A stretch of DNA of 64,000 nucleotides from Antedon mediterranea (Eukaryota; Echinodermata; Crinoidea; Comatulida; Antedonidae). Both the position numbers and the translations under genes were made by a program. The DNA lies in the NCBI RefSeq assembly GCF_964355755.1, contig NC_092675.1:6544312-6608311 (forward strand), in the 5' to 3' direction. Positions 9,501 through 17,566 of this stretch are shown piece after piece; position 1 is the stretch's first letter; every line of letters begins with the position of its first letter. The notes under the pieces were generated by a model. The model did no database searches, was not told where the DNA came from, and saw only the letters and a program-made list of their open reading frames with translations.

Positions 9501-12361
9501 TTGCGTCCGTTTTCACTTACATTTCTTTTCTTAACGTTATGTTAATATAATATGTTCATTATTGGTTTTATATTTATTTTACTCTGTACAGTATTTGTAA
9601 AAATAAATGTTATTAAGTTGTGGTATACATTACTGATTCTGATTTTCAAATGTACAAATTATATGTGGCAAACTTCACCGACATTGATATACAGTAACAA
9701 CAACGATACATGAAGAAAAACATAATTAAAAGTTAATAATATTTATTTTTAAAGTACACACACTCTTTTTCATTATAACTTATAGAAGTGCATATCCTTA
9801 AATTAATCTAATGACAGTACTGTATATAACTTGCATTCCTTTCAGTCATTTCATTTTCTTATGTCATTATTTATAATTCAATCTTTATACTGTATAAGAA
9901 AAAAGAAAGCATGATTTTATGTTCAATATCACAAAATACACATTAAATCTCATTTAATTTGATTTATAAATAACATTTTGTTGTACTTAGTTAATAATAA
10001 AACGTCAGATATTTATGACTGTATAATCTCACATAAAAAAAGTAGGGTAAGTGATCTAAGTATAACATCGAAACTTTGCTGTATAATGTCTAATTTCATA
10101 ACGTGATTCACTAGTTATTACAAAAATTAGTAAAAAGACTTAAAAAAGCCAGTTGTTTGTTTGATTTCATCGTAGTGTTACATGAAAAAGGAAATTTTGT
10201 AAATATATAATTTTGTGTGATGCATCGTTATTCATTTTGGTTTGATTTATTACAGTTAGGCCTCTAAAGTTAAAGTTTAAAAGTATAGTCACCTACAAAA
10301 AGCGCAAAGTTTGGCTAAACAATGACCATTATTTTTTAATAACGCTTTTAAGTTAGGCGTTTACCGTCACACAATACACACACACAAAATTCGGTACATT
10401 TAAGGATTCTTTTTTTGTAATCGGTAAAACAATAACCGGAGTGCGCGCATCTTTATAAGAGAACCTCATTTTAGAGAATATTACTTATTTCTGAATTGCC
10501 ACCCGATTCTGCTATAGTTTTACAGATAGCACCTGTGGACAGTAGCAGAATCGGGTGGAATTGCCATCTGAATTGTTAACTACACTTTTACTGATTATCT
10601 ACGAACCATGAACGATTGTATTGAATGTCGCGAACCCGTAACGGAACAGCAAGAAGGACCGTTTTGCGAAGAGTGTCAGAGATGGCAACATCGTCGGTGT
10701 GACTCAGGAGTGAAAAGAGGAGCAGCGTACAGGTTAGCCGTCGAAGAGGGTTTTATTGATTAGACATACAGTAGAGAATGTGCTCCAGAAAACAACGTCC
10801 AACCGGTGCCGCAACTGGAGATTTTTGCAGCCGACCTTGGCGACTTTTTGGAACCAATCGTTCATAGAAGAAGAGGTACTGAATCTTTACCCTGAACCAC
10901 AACCAATACCAGTGATGCCTGCTGTTGATGATGACATCGTTACTTATCGGCGATTAGCAGGAACAACAAAACGTGGGAATGTAAGTTCTTAAAATATTTA
11001 TAATCTATTCTTTGTAATTTTTTTTTTATTATCGCATTTCTTGTGAAAACCAACTTAACCTTCTGTTGTTTCAGGACTCGCTTGTAGACAGTCATGGGTA
11101 CCAATATACAGAGAAGATTGATAAAAGACGGGCAAATACAACATGGAGATGTTTTCTCAGAAACAAGAATGTGACGTGCAAAGCAACAGTGTTGGAGAAG
11201 AATGGAGTTGAAACATTGTGGGATGAGTACCGCGAGGGCCAACGTAGTGTACGTTCTCAAAATGCTTGCCGCGAGTAAACTTATTACTCGCGATGCGCTG
11301 CTCGCGTTGAATAGTGCTAATGTATGTATGTTAGTTAAAAAATTAGTAAAAACTCTTATGTTAGTAATAAACATTAAATATAATTTTAAACTATTTGCAA
11401 AATACGTTAGTTAAGAACTTTTGTAATATAACATGTTATTGCTAGAAATAAAGTCAATTTTAATGTATGTAAAGAAGTAAGATATTAGTAAAAATCGTAT
11501 GTTAGTAATAAACATTAAAAAAGATATTGTTTCATTGTTACATTTTAAAATATTTGCAAACTATATTACTTATTAGTTAAGTAGTTTTGTAATATAACAT
11601 GTTATTACTAGTAATAAAGTCAATTTATTTTATTTTTATTTTTTTATTTTATTCATTTCGGCAATAAACATAAAATAATAATTACAAAAAAAACATAAAA
11701 ATATATATATACAGTATATATGAAAAACAAGACACGAGGCCGAGGAAAGACAAAAGCATTAAACAAACGCTGTCACCGGTAAGGTGTGTCTCTCCAACAC
11801 ATAATTTTAATGCATGCTAGTGGTTATATATGAAAAAAACAATTATAAATATAAATGTTATATTATATGTTTATTTATAAAATATGGTAGCTAAGTTAAT
11901 TCGTTCGTAAATTCTCAAACTTATAACATGTCTAAATAAAAATACAGGAATTGATAATAAATGTGTTAAGATTGTATATAATAAAATAATTTTCATTTTT
12001 CTCTATCTGTGATGAATCTAACTGTATCTGAAAAGAAATCGTAATATATACAATACAAATGTAGAGAAAAATCGGTAAAGCAATGCACCCCTATTTTTTT
12101 AATGGAATAAGCCACGGACATCGCCAATCTAAACAATGCATTTAATATAAACAATGCAAGCAAGCCTGGCGTTCCATACTAAATACATGCGGCCGAACTC
12201 GTTGGCGGCCGAACACGACGGTATTCGGCCTGACTTGACTTATAGAGGCCTAGCCTAGGCATATAAACTATTCACCTACCGTACGTATTTCATATTTTTA
12301 AGGATTATTTTGTTCACAATGTTATTACCTCCTTCATAAACCAGTGCGTTGAAAAAGCCAT
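413..12361 (-). CDS. NDC1: NDC1 transmembrane nucleoporin, spliced gene, C-terminus off the left edge
   Basis: NDC1 is a pore-membrane protein of the nuclear pore complex that anchors nucleoporins and helps pore assembly. I joined 12 coding exons (minus strand): 12329-12361, 6976-7096, 6697-6798, 6058-6287, 5267-5332, 4293-4401, 3108-3289, 2609-2783, 2039-2197, 1505-1654, 778-927 and 413-513. Every junction is GT-AG and keeps phase, giving 526 codons. Six hydrophobic segments lie in residues 1-281 (exons 2, 3, 4, the 4/5 join, 6 and 7), then a soluble part with the family motif HNWNRIS and a helical C-terminal domain. The vertebrate protein is about 670 aa, so the last exons should lie left of base 1. 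The linker after exon 9 is shorter than in vertebrates; a missed exon between 1654 and 2039 is possible. Intron 1 (5.2 kb) carries a large transposon. Confidence 0.93.
602..752. mobile_element. Common-family MITE, copy 1
   Basis: Family traits: ends CTGTCTACACTATCAAACT and its inverse AGTTTGATAGTGTAGACAG, an inner box AATATGGTAGTGATATG and an inner box CCATATATGG. Lies in NDC1 intron 11, close to the exon 11 donor. Confidence 0.88.
778..927 (-). CDS. NDC1: NDC1 exon 11, C-terminal helical domain
   Basis: 150 nt, acceptor TCTGCAG, donor GTATAG. Encodes VKNWFETASTNWIEVLKHL and ends ESQLQQWALE, matching DAQMHIWALE of vertebrate NDC1. Confidence 0.9.
968..1215 (+). repeat. tRNA-derived SINE
   Basis: A-box-like TGGTGTAATGGTTAGAAG near 974 and B-box-like GGATTCAAGACC near 1020, then TGTCCTTAGAAAACGCATTA and TGGATGGGATGTAAAGC, shared with 23751-23905. 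It lies in NDC1 intron 10. The 3' limit is a guess. Confidence 0.65.
1505..1654 (-). CDS. NDC1: NDC1 exon 10, low-complexity linker
   Basis: 150 nt, acceptor TCTGTAG, donor GTAAGA. Encodes a polar Pro/Ser/Gln-rich stretch (GTPQTPRYRTVQS at its start). Conservation is weak, so support comes from phase-consistent splice sites and position between exons 9 and 11. Confidence 0.78.
1785..1911. mobile_element. Common-family MITE, copy 2
   Basis: Complete right end (TTGATAGTGTAGACAGAG), left end eroded. In NDC1 intron 9. Confidence 0.8.
2039..2197 (-). CDS. NDC1: NDC1 exon 9
   Basis: 159 nt, acceptor TTCAAG, donor GTAAAG. Begins GHHSHNWNRISAECL, matching GGHPHNWTAISRECL, then a polar linker. Confidence 0.94.
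2355..2517. repeat. GGGACAC-type repeat
   Basis: Contains TTTGGGACACACCTCCATTA, AATGGGACACTTT and GTCCGCCCCTTAATAGAGGT. Related words recur at 4530-4640, 32410-32510 and 63658-63725, so this is an interspersed family of unclear type. Confidence 0.5.
2609..2783 (-). CDS. NDC1: NDC1 exon 8, soluble domain
   Basis: 175 nt, acceptor ATTTAG, donor GTGAGA. Encodes LVRHLAFLDLSLLSRHDVK and EVFSLSQPG, close to KYLALQDLMLLSQ and EVFSLSQPG of the vertebrate protein: the strongest diagnostic match in the gene. Confidence 0.95.
3108..3289 (-). CDS. NDC1: NDC1 exon 7, sixth membrane span
   Basis: 182 nt, acceptor TTTAAG, donor GTAAGA. Encodes a lumenal loop with LNGTMDTPLNSLHG and the last hydrophobic span (LWLVATGFTFVWKLGVYLF), then KIYNSE as in vertebrate KIYATE. 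Confidence 0.92.
3563..3643. repeat. Short tandem repeat, about 20-bp unit
   Basis: Four imperfect copies of AGTTTTAATATTTAGGAATG, in NDC1 intron 6. Confidence 0.8.
4293..4401 (-). CDS. NDC1: NDC1 exon 6, fifth membrane span
   Basis: 109 nt, acceptor AAACAG, donor GTGAGA. Encodes QRKFCKVRDFIYP and a hydrophobic stretch ending YFYLSYFFLG, matching CILYYFLGY of vertebrate NDC1. Confidence 0.92.
4737..4879. mobile_element. pogo-like MITE, copy A
   Basis: Starts CAGTCAACTCTCCCAATACC and ends ATTGGGAGAGTGGACTA, with TA on both sides. In NDC1 intron 5. Confidence 0.8.
5083..5186 (-). repeat. SINE fragment of the same tRNA-derived family
   Basis: Read on the minus strand: B-box-like GGTTCAAATTC followed by TATCCTTAGGCAAGATACTT, as in the other two copies. 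It sits next to the minisatellite in NDC1 intron 5. Confidence 0.55.
5190..5265. repeat. 20-bp minisatellite starting at an NDC1 splice donor
   Basis: Unit ACACGCCCGAACACTGCGCC, about 3.7 copies with few changes. Its right edge meets the donor of NDC1 exon 5 (exon ends 5267), so intron 5 begins inside the repeat. Confidence 0.9.
5267..5332 (-). CDS. NDC1: NDC1 exon 5, end of span 4
   Basis: 66 nt, exactly 22 codons in phase 0. Reads GFIFAVQFFL then EYVMDFSPVQ, lining up with GYSYSLLYF..MNYLPFPIIQ of the vertebrate protein. The donor GTATGT is followed at once by a GC-rich 20-bp minisatellite. Confidence 0.85.
5715..5900. mobile_element. pogo-like MITE, copy B
   Basis: Best copy: CAGTCAACTCTCCCAATACC to GGTATTGGGAGAGTTGACTG, each bounded by TA. 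Inner AACTCTCCCAATACCAGACT repeats the terminus. In NDC1 intron 4. Confidence 0.88.
6058..6287 (-). CDS. NDC1: NDC1 exon 4, third and fourth membrane spans
   Basis: 230 nt, acceptor TTTTAG, donor GTAAGT. Encodes IPVIRRNRLSFLLDLIEP, a hydrophobic stretch from ALQICAITLY, a loop with GLCLNEKH like vertebrate TCLNEYH, and the start of span 4. Confidence 0.93.
6697..6798 (-). CDS. NDC1: NDC1 exon 3, second membrane span
   Basis: 102 nt, acceptor TGACAG, donor GTAAAT. The product is almost entirely hydrophobic (MIGMVTILIMSCLFV core) and ends in FLNVRHIT, joining to VIPVIRR of exon 4. Confidence 0.92.
6976..7096 (-). CDS. NDC1: NDC1 exon 2, first membrane span
   Basis: 121 nt, acceptor TTGCAG, donor GTAATA. 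Encodes DYLWRS, a hydrophobic span, then DPLHPITWLS, which matches DLFHPIQWLS of vertebrate NDC1. Confidence 0.93.
7391..7700. mobile_element. MITE, 310 bp, with TTA duplication
   Basis: Ends are inverted copies: TGCACTTGTCAATTG left, CAATTGACAGGTGCA right, each followed inward by a TATGACC/GGTCATA box, a TACGA/TCGTA box and a GAGAGGTGCGTCAT-like box. TTA flanks both sides (7388-7390, 7701-7703), as for Harbinger-type insertions. It lies in NDC1 intron 1. Confidence 0.78.
7815..7950 (-). repeat. Probable LINE 3' end, fragment
   Basis: Minus strand has AATGATCAGCTGATGCTGGA, then GGACCACCCTCATAAAATAT and a TTGAAATAAA tail. A plus-strand relative at 27998-28065 reads AATGATCATCTTCAGATGGA, then CCACCCTCGTAAAATATTAC. 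Assigned to LINE by form only. Confidence 0.45.
8451..8459. repeat. Left 9-bp target-site duplication, GGCCTGACT
   Basis: Identical to 12227-12235 and abuts the terminal inverted repeat. Caution: GGCCTA-type words are common nearby, so a chance match is more likely than usual. Confidence 0.65.
9420..9500 (+). repeat. Interspersed repeat shared with 2893-2963
   Basis: AATTGTCACGATTGTTGTAA, then CAGTTTGTTAACTGCAAGAA and AATTTAAATAAATAAAAAAC; 2893-2963 is its reverse complement with changes. The A-rich end suggests a retroelement 3' end. It sits inside the MULE-like element. Confidence 0.55.
10499..10558. repeat. Perfect 16-bp inverted repeat upstream of the FLYWCH gene
   Basis: CCACCCGATTCTGCTA at 10499-10514 and its exact reverse complement at 10543-10558, with a 28-base spacer. 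It lies 50 bp before the pseudogene's ATG: possible regulatory hairpin or remnant of another small element. Confidence 0.85.
10608..11276 (+). pseudogene. Decayed zinc-finger/FLYWCH gene inside the MULE-like element
   Basis: Starts at ATG 10608 with a C-x2-C ... C-x2-C-x4-H-x3-C zinc-binding pattern (CIEC, CEEC, WQHRRC), reads on to EEGFID and hits TAG at 10761 where related proteins usually have Trp. The reading frame continues (TYSRECAPENN) and must shift by one base before 10900, where VTYRRLAGTTKRGN follows. A clean GT-AG intron (10981-11074) then joins in phase to DSLVDSHGYQYTEK...TTWRC...CKATV, a FLYWCH zinc finger. It ends at TAA 11274-11276 with no transposase domain. The stop and frameshift make it a pseudogene. 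The architecture resembles transposon-linked FLYWCH proteins common in marine invertebrates. Confidence 0.75.
11341..11625. repeat. Tandem duplication of about 140 bp in the MULE-like element
   Basis: The block containing GTTAGTAATAAACATTAAA, ATTTGCAAA and GTAATATAACATGTTATT occurs at about 11341-11460 and again at about 11487-11625, with small differences. It follows the FLYWCH stop codon. Copy ends are approximate. Confidence 0.75.
12227..12235. repeat. Right 9-bp target-site duplication, GGCCTGACT
   Basis: Matches 8451-8459 exactly and begins directly after the right terminus. Confidence 0.65.
12329..12361 (-). CDS. NDC1: NDC1 coding exon 1 (start codon)
   Basis: Eleven codons, MAFSTHWFMKE, ending at donor GTAATA in phase 0. 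The start is chosen because it is the only ATG close upstream that joins in frame to exon 2, whose DYLWR matches the DILWR motif near the vertebrate NDC1 N-terminus. Confidence 0.8.
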
Positions 12362-12695
12362 TATGATTTGCAGAAGAAATAAAATAAGAAAATCAGGAAA
12401 CAACTTGATTTACCCGCGTTCGGTTCAATTCTCCCATGCACAATGTTTTTGATTTTTTTTTCTGTCCATGTGCAGAACAGCGCCACCTCTCTCCATAAAC
12501 TTTTGACACAAAAAAAAACACCGCTCACACGTACAAAACACAACACACACTCTCACACATCCCACCCACCGCACGACGACACGGCGGACACCGGACGGTA
12601 ATAAAGGGAATATTTTCGTCAATTTACATTACTCTTATATATCGATATAGGGTAGATGTAACTGTGATGGTTTTTAAATAGTTAATGGTATTTAC
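12362..12695. promoter_or_regulatory. Probable bidirectional promoter between NDC1 and REXO2
   Basis: The two start codons face away from each other with about 335 bp (to 12696) or 388 bp (to 12750) between them. The stretch holds a CA-rich tract (about 12530-12560) and a short GC-rich patch (12570-12600). No TATA box is in an obvious place. A shared promoter is inferred from geometry alone. Confidence 0.5.
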
Positions 12696-12935
12696 ATGTA
12701 TTTATTTGAATCAATTATTCATTTTGGGCAAAAACTAATTCGGCGAAACATGGCGGCTAGCAGTAATACATGGGTCAAGCATGGAAACAACGCAGCAGAC
12801 TACGGCGGTACCAACGGGATGAGCAACCGGTTGGTGTGGGTTGATCTGGAAATGACAGGCCTAGACATTGATACCTGTCATATCATTGAAATGGCTTGTC
12901 TTATTACAGATGACAACCTTAATATGGTTGCTGAG
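12696..12935 (+). CDS. REXO2: REXO2 exon 1, with two in-frame start codons
   Basis: From 12750 the exon encodes 62 codons ending MVAE before donor GTACAT (phase 0). The in-frame ATG at 12696 adds [18 protein letters not shown], a basic, hydrophobic and almost acid-free stretch that could be a mitochondrial presequence. The downstream ATG would give the untargeted form. Confidence 0.88.
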
Positions 12936-15900
12936 GTACATAATTTGGCGCTAATTTAGTTTTTTTGAAAATATATATTTTAATCAGCCATATGTATGGC
13001 AGATTTTTCAGTTACCACAAACAATACATCATAAAGGTTTTTACAGCCGAAACGGCCGCCAACTGAAACGGCCGCCAATTGAAACGCAATTAAATGTATG
13101 AAACGCCGCGTGTGCCGTTTGTCATACAAAACGACGTGTGGTTTAATACAATTGTTTTACTTTTTTTTCAGATTGAAATGACTTTAGACGTATGTGACTT
13201 AATAAATATTAAACAGATAGATGTTTTTTAATTATTTATGTATTATTATGTTTATCGTATAATAATGAATGTTGTGTAAACATAGTTGGGTTTTTTATAT
13301 ATTTTTTAAATGTAGGCCTATACAGTAAAAGTGTAAGGAAAAGAATTGGAATTTGACAAAATAAATGATAAACAATTACTATTATTATATTAAAATCTAA
13401 ATTCTTCCTAGTACTAGTTAGATAATTTAATATTTATTGACGATTAAATCGAATTTATGATTTTCCCCGAATAGAGGTGGTTTTCACAAATTGTTTTACA
13501 TTATATTATAAACATATACACGTGGTAGTGATGTATCGTTACATGTGCTGTAGGCCTACTATTTCAATCGACTAGGACGGTGACAGTTTCAACAAAGTAT
13601 TACATCGCAATGTTTTACTGTGTTTAGTGGTATATTATTTGTAAAACATGAAAGCAATTAATATTTCGTTACTAAATGGATAAGAATATATTTTAACATT
13701 GTTCCTCTTTGCACCCATCCTCTTCCCCATCCCTCAACCCTAATGTTACATACAAAACACAAATTAAGTTTGTTTAAATTTGACTTAAACAATTGGTCTT
13801 ATTTTGTGACAAGTTTCTCTTTCGGAAGTAATAGGGTGCTAATTTTAGTTGAGTACATAAATCACAGTGTCTATTTATTCGTTCCTGTACACGACATGTA
13901 TTATTGTCCTGCGGTACGTACATTTGAAATCGCCAGTTTTTTAACGCTGAAATTAGGCCTATTATGTATTCGAGAACCATCTGTGGGCACGACCATCTAG
14001 TGTTGATAATTTGATAACAAGTAATGTTCAATTGGAAAAAACTCCATTTTAAAGGAAAACGCAAGCACCAAAAAGTGCGTGGCATTTCTGTGCAAATAAT
14101 AGATTATTGTCTTTATGTAATGTTAGATGACGCCGATACGCGGAGCTCCACAGATAATGTGACTAGGCACGGTTAATGCGCTAACATCTAACATAAATTC
14201 AAAACAATTAGCCCTGCGAAGGTGTTGTTGATACACATAATAGTAAAACAATAGGACACAACTTCATTTAAAGTGCTTTATTTGCACGTTAGAATGTTTG
14301 AATATTATTCCACAATTTCATATGTTATTGAATTTACTATAGACCTAATAAGTAACAATATAAATAGCTTTACTACATAACATATATTAATATTATTACA
14401 GTACATTTGTATTTGTTTTGCCTATTTCAACTTCAATAATTGATACAGTATTTGTTTGAATACGTTAAATAAATTTATATTGCGCTTAGAATGGTGAATT
14501 ATTATAATAAACATTATTTTTATAAAAACTTAACTAAAAAATACGTTTATTCTTTGATTTTATTCTTAAACATATATTGGTTGGTTTCATTTATTTTTTT
14601 TCTCCATCATGGTTTCATAGGCTTTACTGTACGTTTATAATACTGCATTGGCTTGTTGTAGCTGCGGCGGTATTGGCGTCCCATAGAAAATGTTGGCGGC
14701 CGTTTCAGTCGGCGGCCGTTTCGGTCACACACCATCATAAATAGGCCTATATTGTATATATATATATACCTACAATATAGTAGAGTACTACTACACTACT
14801 TTACTAACCTACTAACTTGATTTAATTATAATAATAAAACACGAACTAACTAACTAACAGGAGGCCCCCTCAAAAAAAATATTGTCCGGCCGGACCAGTT
14901 TTGGCTCTTGATTTGCCTCAATAGCCACTGCCAAAATTGCTAATAATTCTTGGACATTAAAAAAAAAAAAGACTAATAATATTCATCAACATCCACCTGT
15001 GCTTGGTGGGTACTGTGATTTTAACATTCCACGGCCAGTGCCTAAAATGAAAGTAGGTTAGTATGGTACTTGGATTGAGTTTAATTAACCCAAATGTAAA
15101 TTTACCATTGTTTTAGGGTCCAAATCTTATTATTCATCAACCAGAAGATATCTTAGAAAATATGAATGATTGGTGCAAGGAACATCATGGGAAATCTGGC
15201 TTAACGGAAGAGGTTCGCAGAAGTACGCTCAGCTTAGAGAATGCCGAATACCAAATGTTGGGGTTTATACGGCAGCACACACCCCCAGGGAAATGTCCCC
15301 TTGCCGGAAATACGATACATGTGGACAAGAAATTTCTAGAGAAGTACATGAAACAATTTATGTATCATCTTCACTATCGTATTGTAGATGTCAGCACAGT
15401 GAAAGAATTATGCAGGTTAGTATGAATGGTCTGAAAACTTTAGCTTAATGGCAATGCTCCTTGACTTCATGGCTTTGTCTAAGTCTAATTTGTGATCCTG
15501 CAACAGCTGTAGTTGTACTGTGTGTTTATTTACCTCTGCCAAGGAGGTATATGTAGTCAATCGCTTGTGTGTGTTTGTTTGTCTGTTTGTTTTTTTGTTA
15601 GCAGGATTACTCAAAAAGTAATTATAAGATCTTTACCAAAATGAAAATACAGATAGATATGTGGTCAAGGGTTGCATCTTCAGTCTAAGACTGTTCTCCC
15701 AGAGGGCCCAGTCTATATATATGATGAGTTTGTGACAATGGCTGTGTGTGAACTAGTACTAGTACTCATCTCGAAAGATGTACTAGGTTCTTTAAAGTGC
15801 ACATGAGCCAGATGTGTACACTGGACATACAGTTTATAGTCCTTATTCGAGAAGATTCGTTCTACCACCAGAACCATGGAGCGAGCCTCAAACCCTTGCC

Positions 15901-16162
15901 GATGTTATTGCTACGTATTACTGTCTTAACAGTTCGGCCACTCACTGTTCTGTTCTAATTTGTAAAACTTTAGTTTCCTCTCCTTACACTACAGTAAGTA
16001 TGCTAAACTATTATTTTTCTTTTATATTTTAGGCGATGGTATCCGACTGCATTACGTACCGCCCCTTCCAAGATGGCCGCACATCGTGCATTGGATGACA
16101 TAAAGGAAAGTATCAAGGAACTGAAATACTATCGACAAAACATCTTTCTACCTCCAGTATAA
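12696..16162 (+). CDS. REXO2: REXO2 oligoribonuclease, spliced gene
   Basis: DEDDh-family 3'-5' exoribonuclease that degrades 2-5-nt RNAs, in animals in mitochondria and the nucleus/cytosol. Exons: 12696 or 12750-12935, 15117-15415 and 16033-16162; junctions are GT-AG and in phase. From ATG 12750 the protein is 204 aa; human REXO2 is 237. Counting from 12750, catalytic residues are D32 and E34 (WVDLE), D153 ([10 protein letters not shown]), and H179 and D184 (HRALDD); all five are present. [13 protein letters not shown] and CPLAGN are further family hallmarks. The lysine-rich C-terminal tail of vertebrate REXO2 is absent; the protein stops soon after YRQNIF. An upstream in-frame ATG at 12696 adds 18 residues. 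Intron 1 carries a MULE-like element, intron 2 a SINE. Confidence 0.96.
13036..14732. mobile_element. MULE-like non-autonomous element, 1.70 kb, in REXO2 intron 1
   Basis: Left end (13046 on) reads CCGAAACGGCCGCC then a second AAACGGCCGCCAA; the right end, ending at about 14726, is the inverse with the same doubled unit. A perfect 9-bp repeat, CATCATAAA, flanks it at 13027-13035 and 14733-14741. No credible protein is encoded. The doubled CGGCCGCCAAC core is shared with the 3.77-kb element in NDC1 intron 1, so the two look like members of one family. Confidence 0.72.
15117..15415 (+). CDS. REXO2: REXO2 exon 2
   Basis: 299 nt, acceptor TTTTAG, donor GTTAGT. Begins [13 protein letters not shown] and ends with catalytic D in [12 protein letters not shown], close to the human sequence throughout. 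Confidence 0.97.
15531..15668. repeat. ACCTCTGCCAAGGAGGT interspersed repeat
   Basis: Reads ACCTCTGCCAAGGAGGTATA, then a G/T-rich tract, then TTAGCAGGATTACTCAAAAA and GATAGATATGTGGTCAA. The reverse complement recurs at 24640-24752. In REXO2 intron 2. Confidence 0.8.
15679..15947 (-). repeat. tRNA-derived SINE, second family
   Basis: Its minus-strand head is at the high-coordinate end: GAGTGGCCGAACTGTTAAGA (A-box-like), then a less conserved B-box. Body words TTCTTTAAAGTGCACATGAG and CTACCACCAGAACCATGGAG are shared with 35088-35369. In REXO2 intron 2. Confidence 0.8.
16033..16162 (+). CDS. REXO2: REXO2 exon 3, stop codon
   Basis: 130 nt, acceptor ATTTTAG. Encodes RRWYP, the catalytic [14 protein letters not shown] segment and the stop TAA at 16160-16162. 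Confidence 0.96.
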
Positions 16163-16974
16163 TGTTTAATGTTTATTTATATAATTTATTCATATCAAAT
16201 TAAACTGTATACTATAATATTAGTCATAATAAGCAGGGTAAGGATCTGTGCTACAAAAAAAAAGGGATTTGAAAGCAGACCATAAATTAGGCCAGGGGAA
16301 ATACATTATATTGTTCTTGTCACCACCTCTTAAAATTTTGGTGCAATATTTTGGTCATCTTTTATCAGAAGGTTTTAATCATATGTGCACACATTACAAG
16401 TTGTGGTAACGTAGCTACAGTAAACCCTATTAGGCCTACACTTTAAAATTACGGAAAATCATCTTTTGTGAACAAATATAAAATTATAAACAAATTTTGT
16501 ACCTAGGCGACTGACGAGAACCACGTCATCTATTTCGCAGGGCCTTATCAATAACATAGCATGTGTCTATTATTATTGCACTTTTTTTTGCAGTTTTCCC
16601 GGTCAATATACTGTACTATACATGGTTAGAGAGATTCCCTTAGGAATAATGACCAGGTTGGTTAAACTTACCGAGTTATTTAAACGTCTCTTTAATCATC
16701 CTCAATAGTAAGTGATTTATGAATTGGTTAATATAACGTTTGAAATTATTCAATAAATTTATCGACATTCATTGTTTTCTAGTGCTATTTTTAATATAAA
16801 AAAAAACCTGCATTTTGGTAAATTATCTGGAAAATCTGAAGAGTTTTTAACATTAGCAAACTCAACCCATAAGATTGTACATATAATAGTCTGTAGATAC
16901 AAATGTTTCCATGAAACATGTACATCTTAGAAAAAGCTATGGTAAAGGGTTTTAATTTAACGTGGTTGATTTGC

Positions 16975-17119
16975 AAAATTGGTGCGTCATGGCCACCTAA
17001 AGGTAAGTCATATTTTTTACGCACAGGTGAGTCATGGTATTTATAAGGTATGATGCACATCGGACAAATGACGCACCTCTCCCGGGGTCGTATGGTGGGT
17101 CATACAATTGACAAGTGCA
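16975..17119. mobile_element. Truncated second copy of the TGCACTTGTC MITE
   Basis: Bases 16985-17119 match the reverse complement of about 7391-7510, including ACGCACAGGTG, ATAAGGTATGATGCACATCG and CAATTGACAAGTGCA. The other half is missing. Confidence 0.78.
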
Positions 17120-17566
17120 TAAGCATGACCAGACCATTATTCACTTTTCTATGTATAGTTTGAACTTATTGACAAAAAAGAAACACCAAAAACTGTTAAT
17201 ATCGGCAGATTTATTTATAACAATAATACTGAAATGGTATTATTCTTTTATTGCAACATTCAGAAACTGTAAATACTATACTATACTGTACATTTGGTTT
17301 GTGTTTCTGGACATGTTCTCAACTGAAAGCTTGCAGGATTAATTACTAGACTACTTAATTAGTAAAACTTTGAACATAAAATGAATGAATCTAAAATGAA
17401 CGTAAACAACAACAATTTAGCTATTTGTTTTTGTTATGAAATACACCTGTTTGTGTAAAAAGTAGATATCTTATACACCTTATTATGAAGGATATTTGGC
17501 AAGTATGTACTCAATAAAATAAAAAATAATATACTTAATTGAGTACGTTACGTTATTTTTTTTTTC

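Larger units (their letters stand above)
8460..12226 (+). mobile_element. MULE-like DNA transposon, 3.77 kb, in NDC1 intron 1
   Basis: Both ends carry the same inverted terminus, and the two termini align at equal length from the flank: CGTGTTCGGCCGC at left, and its reverse complement at right (GCGGCCGAACACG from a slightly variant copy). Each end has a second CGGCCGC unit just inside. The element is bounded by a perfect 9-bp direct repeat, GGCCTGACT, at 8451-8459 and 12227-12235. Nine-base duplications are typical of Mutator-like elements, and the decayed gene inside has a FLYWCH domain, which is often found with MULE transposases. No transposase core is visible, so this copy looks non-autonomous or decayed. 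Confidence 0.75.
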
